A stretch of 64,000 bases of DNA from Toxoplasma gondii ME49 (taxonomy: Eukaryota; Apicomplexa; Conoidasida; Eucoccidiorida; Sarcocystidae): assembly GCF_000006565.2 (NCBI RefSeq), contig NC_031472.1, positions 2,474,227-2,538,226 of the forward strand. Reading direction: 5' to 3'. The notes below the pieces were generated by a model. The model ran no database searches. It saw only the letters and a program-made list of their open reading frames with translations, and was not told where the DNA came from. Within the stretch, counting starts at the first letter, position 1; every line of letters begins with the position of its first letter. The position numbers were made by a program, and so were the translations under genes. Below are positions 58,701-64,000 of the stretch, one piece after another.

Positions 58701-61128
58701 TTAGATGTGAGTATATAACTGACTCGATGTATCTTTGGGAATTCAACAGGTTTTGTGCTTTGTAAACGGAGACACGGGAAAGGGAGAAGGGTCTGAAGGC
58801 TGCCATTTTTTGTCGTTTTTTTAGGTGAGAAGGACGGTCTCTCTTTCTCTGCCGCGTACGAGGTGGAGCTTTGGAAGCGCGCGGAGAAGGCGAAGTTTCT
58901 CGCTGAATTGAAGGTAAGTTTCGCTTTACACGGAAGCAACCTCGGAAAAAGAGACCTCAAGTCTCCTCTCTGTGTGGCGCGATGAGGCGACATGCTGGTG
59001 TGTAACCCATCGTAGATCTTCCTGGCTATCGGAACAGGAATCGCACACGTTCTAAGTTAGGAGAATGGAAAAGGCCTTTTCAGGTCGCTCTGGGTCTCGG
59101 GAGAATCCCAAACGGCGAGAACGGAGGTTTCAGCGACAGAGAAGAAGGGAACATGTTTATGCAACAAATGAGACAAATCTCTCCTCATTCTCGCTTCCCT
59201 TTTCGTATGCATCTTCTTTCCTCTCTTTGGGTCCAGTTCTCCTTTTATTTCTTTTTTTTGCGCTCCCCAGACGCGCGCTGTCGAGGAACGGGAGCGATTC
59301 CTGGAGGAAATGCGGCGAGTAGAAACTGCGAAGAACGAGGTAGAGCGGAGAAGCGCGTGTCATTGAACTCACGTTTCATGAATCCTAAAGTCTGAATAAA
59401 CGAAATGTTTTTCAAAACTTCCAGAAAATGGAGAGGACTTGTGCTCTTCGCTGGTGATCGGCGTGATTTGCGGGAAGGTCTCTTCCTGTCTGTGCGCACA
59501 CCCCTCTCCGGCTTTTTCTCCCCGTCATTGTCAGAACGCTTTCCAGGACGCTCTTGCACGCTCCTGTCGTTCCTCTCCGCCGTTCCCCATTTTGTTCTTT
59601 TCCAAACCCTGTCGCATCTCTCTGAGTCTGTGTACCTTTCTGTGGGGTCTGGAGAAGAGGCAGTGCAGAAACGCGTGTGAGAGTGTGCCACCTGTGTTTC
59701 CATTTCTTCTAAAGGCGAGTGCGAAACAATGTCTGCACGCGCCCTCGTGTTTTCCACTCCGTGTAAAGCGGAAAATCAAAGGCTTTTCGAAACTGCCCAC
59801 GCTGCGCTTCTCAGAGACGCTAGAGTGTCTGTCTCTCGTTTTTCCGGCGCCTTCTTGCGTCTTCGCGTTTCGTTTGTATTCCGAGGTTCCCGGTGTTTTC
59901 TGTCTCCGAATTTCAGGAAATCCGCGCCAAACAAGAGGCCCTGCAAATCCTCCAAATGCAGCTCAAAAAAATGGCACAGCAGCTGCAACAAAAGGCTCTC
60001 GACGTCAGCCGCCGATGCTCAAAAAGATTTTTTTTGATATAGTCTCACTGTTAAAAACCTCTATTTTCACATATATATATATATATATATATTTATGTGT
60101 ATATATATATATTTATGTATATATATATATATATATACACGTATTTATGTATATATGTATATTTATGTATATATAAACATTTATATACGTATGTGTATAT
60201 AGGTGTATATGTATGTGTACATGTGCGTGCATATACATGGTTATGCCGATTTTGATGGATGGCCTGTTCGTGACTCGATGTTTTGCGCTTCATGTACATG
60301 TGTATTCATGTTTGTGCATGTAACCTCTGCATGTTCGCATGCTTAATGCCTCATATATTGATAGAGATATAGATTGAAACGTGTATATATTTCTGGCCTT
60401 GCGTGAGTAACTGCGTCGTGGTTCACAGATATCTCTGCAAACCTATCTATGTATATATATATATATATATAATTGAATATCTTTGGACATCATTTGACTG
60501 TGCCGGGCAGATGCGTGTGTGCGCATTTGAAGAAGAAAGAAAAGGTGACAGAGAAGCTTACGACTGTTTCGTTCTTTCTCGGACCTCTCACCTTGCGAGT
60601 TTCAGGGACTTCCGTGTAGTGACAGACCGCCGCGGGACAGAGCGTGTGTCTGAAAGAACACAAGAGAACTTGCGGTATCTTCTCTTTTCAGCTGCAAAGC
60701 AGAGAGATCGACCTACGAAGTGAACGAGAAAGATGCCTTCAACTGGCCGCGAGAACCAGCGACGAAATGACCGGAGCCACGCGGCGCCTTCGAGAGGAAA
60801 AAGAGCATGCGGTTCAACTCGAAAAACAGAAGAGCCAGTAAGAAACGCCTGGTGTATGTACACCTGCAACGCGGTCTCGGGCAACCTGTGAGAGGGGAGT
60901 TCGGTCCCGCCAAGCGAGGCATGAGAAGAGGAAAAGCAGAGAAATGTGCAGGTCTCTCTCGACTTCTCGGTCGACAGTCGTAACGGCAGGGATACAAGCA
61001 AGAGAGCGTGCTGCTCCTGTTCACGTTCTCGACCTCCTGACGAGGTATTGGAACACACACACACCCAAATATTCACATATGTATATTCATGTGTATATCG
61101 AGCTGTATACATGTACATCCACGGGTAA

Positions 61129-61176
<48 letters not shown>

Positions 61177-63644
61177 GTTAAAGAGGAGACGAGATATGAA
61201 AGTAGTATCTCTCTTCTTTCCTAGAGAGACAGTCCATTTAGCTACGCACACCTCTCCATGTATATCAGCATATACATGTATATATTTACATACCTGTGGA
61301 GATCTGCGTTCGCAAATCCTTTCCCCGAACTGTTACAAGGAGAAGCCTGATTGTTTTAGTTTTTGATTGTTTCTTTTCTCTCTTTTTTCCAGGGTGTTGC
61401 ACCTACAGAACGAAGAGCTGCAGGCGGAAGTGGCGCGACTCCGAACTCGCCTGGATTTCCTGGAAGAAGAAAATTGTGAACTTCGCCAGCAACTCACGAG
61501 CGGACCCACGGCGCAGCTCCAGTCCGATCTCAAACTGAAACTGTATCAGGTGAAGCAGCGAAGCCACTTGGAGGCGCCTGTCTCGGCGAGCATTTGCGTT
61601 CGTCTTCCCCGGTCTCGCGATGTCTACGGAGACGCACGTCGAGTTTTCTAGGCTTTTTGATGTCAGCATGTTGACAGAAAAACGGCGTTTTCGTCAGCTC
61701 GTGGCAGTCGTGTCAAGAGCGCTCGCTGCTTCACTGTCTTGTCTCGCTTTAGCAGATGAAGTGCGAAGAAAGACTTCATCTAGCGCGGTGTACTTTGGCA
61801 AACCGCAGCTGAGAAGTATTCTTTGCACTGGAGAGATGCATGGACACTCTTCTTTGCCGAGACACACAGCGAAAAAGCGATTTTTCTTGCTTCCCTCGTT
61901 CCAACCACAAAGCGGATGCACATAGGCGTCACATACACTGCATACGGTTTATAGAAACGTCCGTACGCTAACTTGTGCACTCCTCTTTCTGCGCGTACAG
62001 ATCTCCATATGAATCTCTTTGCATACACATCTTCAAATGCATCTACACACATGTCTGTATTTCTACCTCCTCACATTTATATATATATATATATATATAT
62101 ATACATAGCGCGTGTGTAACTACATCAATGTACATCTGTCTATGCGTTTGTGTGTATATGTGTATTTATATCTATCTGGATATATGTCTCTATATCTGGC
62201 TCTGTAAGAGTAGAGACTCTCTCACTTTCTGAAACATGCTATTTTTGCGAAAGAGCTTAGTTCGTGTGTCGGGAAATGCGTTTAGGTTGCAGATCTGGAA
62301 AGTCGCTTGGCTGCAGTAACGGCGAGTCGCGACTACTTCGTCGAAAGTTGCGCTGCTCTGCTGGAGAAACTTCACTCGGTCAAAGAAGTCAGTGAACTGG
62401 TTTTTCTTTCTCGTGTCTGTTCTTTTCGATGCCTTTCTCTCTCCAAACGCGCTTTCTCCTCTGTCGTCTCCTTATGTTTTCATGTCTCTCTCCTTTCCCT
62501 CGGCCCAAAGAGTGTTTCTGTGCCTCTCGCCTTCGTGTTTTTCTCTGTTTCTCTCCGTCAAAGCATCCGTTTCCTCCTCGTCTTTTTTCTTCTTGTCTCT
62601 GGTTTCGTCGCTGCATCGCGCGTGGGTCGACAGGCAGCTCTCCAGCGTGCACACCCGTCTGTCTTCTCTTCTTCCCTTCAATTCCATGTTCTAGAGCAAA
62701 TCCCAACCATTCTTTTTCCTCGAGAAAACTCTTCTCTCCTTGGTCCACGCATGGTGTTTGTTCTCCACCCGTCACATCGTAGATATCCAGAATCGTCGGC
62801 AGAGAGCCTTTGAAGTTTCTGTCGTCAAAAGCGTTTGCCTCTTCTCTCTTCCTCACGTTTTTTTCCGTTTCCATCCCCTCTTGCTGTTGATGACGAAGTC
62901 GCCTCGGTACTTGCGCTGAGTCACCGCAGTTGCCGCTTCCCGCTTCGTCGGCCTTTTACCAAGTCTCCAGTTCTGTTTCATTGTTCTTTATTTCCGTCTT
63001 CCCTCGGTTTTTGCCAGCAGACAACAGGCGTCTCTCCTCGCTGGGAGACGAGCGTGGAAACTCAGATGAACTCGCTCCGATCAGAAATTGGAAGTCTGCG
63101 CCTCGCACTTTTGAAGAGTCAGACGAAAACGCGTTCAACCCCCACCACCGAGTCCTCCCTGCCTTCTGCTCTTCCCTCTTCTCAATTGCCACACCACGCC
63201 TCGACAGTTCTCGAAAACAGACTCCCCTCTCTCCCTCCATCTGGCGACCCTTCTACTTCTTCTCGTTCGCGTGTTCTCGCTGCCGCCGCGCCTTCGGCTC
63301 TGTCCGCTGCTGCGTCATCAACGGCGTCCAGAGAAAGCGAACTTCCTCCTGCGGAAAAAGAAAACAGTGCCTTGGCGCCCCGTGTCCCTCCGGTGCCTCA
63401 CACAGAGCCTCTCAGAACGGAGACACTGGGGGGCGAAAAGGAGACACTGGGGGGAGAGAGGGAGACGCCGCGAGGTCTCCTGAGAGAGACGGAAAAGGGG
63501 GAAGAGATAGAGAGGAAAGTGAGAGCGATTGAAAGAGAGTTGGAGCGTCTGTTGACCACCAGCTCGTACAGAGAAGAAGACGCTGCGGTACAAGCGTTGA
63601 GAGGGAAAATTGAGAAACTCAGAGCACTGAAGAGACTTTTATGA
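52711..63644 (+). CDS. CEP120: CEP120-like centriolar protein, 5' incomplete
   Basis: Exons: 52711-53797, 54335-54627, 55486-56463, 57114-57426, 58003-58131, 58825-58913, 59271-59339, 59917-60003, 60692-60837, 61393-61549, 62286-62387 and 63018-63644. Phases agree throughout: 1358 codons plus stop, more if upstream exons exist; the first internal ATG is at 52801. Three regions fit CEP120. The first is C2-like blocks (SIPCVSITLQFQAKSV; ELYLVIQPLPRL). The second is the third C2 domain in exons 3-5 (WRLSVDIVSIQL, VHYSYAPFGPQHSF, GHLHVQLYLEHLRV). The third is a coiled coil opening AAYEVELWKRAEKAKFLAEL and closing with LLTTSSYREEDAAVQALRGKI, which mirrors the [21 protein letters not shown] end of CEP120. 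CEP120 works in centriole elongation and basal body assembly. Inserts rich in Glu and Ser enlarge the protein. The first C2 domain is not accounted for. Confidence 0.82.
57795..57970. repeat. TA/TG microsatellite, CEP120-like intron 4
   Basis: ATATATATGTATATGCATATG units spread over most of the intron before the exon at 58003. Confidence 0.75.
58480..58690. repeat. TA microsatellite cluster, CEP120-like intron 5
   Basis: Three (TA)n runs of about 20 bp separated by TGTACATGTGTATCC-type spacers. Confidence 0.75.
60065..60475. repeat. TA microsatellite clusters, CEP120-like intron 8
   Basis: Dense TATA/TTTATGTA runs at 60068-60200 and a pure (AT)n run at about 60447-60472. Confidence 0.75.
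60851..60864. repeat. Short inverted repeat, CEP120-like intron 9
   Basis: GGTGTATGTACACC, 13 bp after the exon ending at 60837. 6-bp perfect arms. Confidence 0.8.
61075..61180. repeat. TA microsatellite, CEP120-like intron 9
   Basis: Ends in a pure (AT)n run of more than 30 bp at about 61133-61166. Confidence 0.75.
62070..62200. repeat. TA/TG microsatellite, CEP120-like intron 10
   Basis: A (TA)n run at about 62078-62102 followed by TGTGTATATGTG-type repeats. Confidence 0.75.
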
Positions 63645-64000
63645 AGAACGCTTTTCGAAACAGATCACAGGCTTGTCTGCGACGAACAGGAAGGAGACAT
63701 GGACAAAAGCTGTGAAGATGAGGATGGTCACGAGCAGAGTGGATACGAAGTCGAAACGAGACCTTCGTTGGTTGGGAAGTGCGGAAGTGAACAAGTCGAG
63801 TTCGTTCTTCTGCCTTCACGCTCGAGAGAGCCCCAAGAAGAGGCATCGAACCAGCTGACCGACACAGGTGTGTTTAGCGTCTAAAACGTATTCTGAGGTT
63901 TTCGTTTTTCGAGCGAACGGCGCGAAGTTGGCTTTTTCGGCGAGAGGTGCTCTGACAGAAAGCGTCTTTCTCCGGAACATGTTGCGAAACTGCGTCTGTG
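63645..64000 (+). other. Downstream of the CEP120-like stop
   Basis: Probably 3' UTR. A 61-codon frame (63699-63884, MDKSCEDEDGHEQSGYEVE...) is open and looks moderately coding-like, but it has no splice context and no recognisable family. Confidence 0.35.

Noticed and set aside
1..64000. tRNA, rRNA, CRISPR, bacterial insertion sequences, viral genes
   Set aside because: None seen. The repeats present are simple TA microsatellites and short inverted repeats with no array spacing.

Overview
The window looks like nuclear DNA of a sarcocystid coccidian, most likely Toxoplasma gondii or a close relative (Hammondia, Neospora). Three things point there: intron-rich genes with GT-AG introns and pyrimidine-rich 3' splice sites, many TA-type microsatellites inside introns, and frequent GCATGC motifs. 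Every protein assigned here is eukaryotic. I see no rRNA, tRNA, CRISPR array, insertion sequence or bacterial-type operon. All gene models are my own splice reconstructions: I joined GT-AG exons with compatible phases and checked the joins against remembered family consensus. No alignment or transcript data were used.

Layout. 1-1656 (+): the 3' exons of a DNAJC8-like spliceosomal J-protein whose J domain lies outside the window. 1657-4226: mostly unassigned, with a weak two-exon candidate at 3703-4226. 4419-7935 (+): a three-exon SAM-dependent methyltransferase. 8376-17400 (+): a region with different composition, holding a weak candidate (8376-10173), a phase-consistent five-exon gene for a ~1202-residue protein I do not recognise (11115-15863), and two further linked exons (16040-16420). 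19644-24493 (-): a complete six-exon trans-2,3-enoyl-CoA reductase (TECR). 27493-28807 (-): fragments of an unidentified gene. 29488-37745 (-): an eleven-exon PRPF38B-type splicing factor with a KOW-like segment and an SR tail. 39863-48728 (+): a twelve-exon tubulin-specific chaperone E (CAP-Gly, LRR, ubiquitin-like). 52711-63644 (+): a twelve-exon CEP120-like centriolar protein with C2 domains and a coiled coil; its 5' end is unresolved.

Functional themes. Two splicing factors (DNAJC8-like and PRPF38B-like) and two microtubule/centriole proteins (TBCE and CEP120-like) share the window. TBCE and the CEP120-like gene are adjacent and co-oriented. PRPF38B and TBCE are head to head across ~2.1 kb, which may be a shared promoter. 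TECR acts in ER very-long-chain fatty acid elongation.

The most unusual non-coding signal is a family of short inverted repeats, GGTGTA-NN-TACACC and variants. They lie in introns, in the intergenic space and inside coding exons; two copies sit 28 bp apart in the first exon of TBCE.
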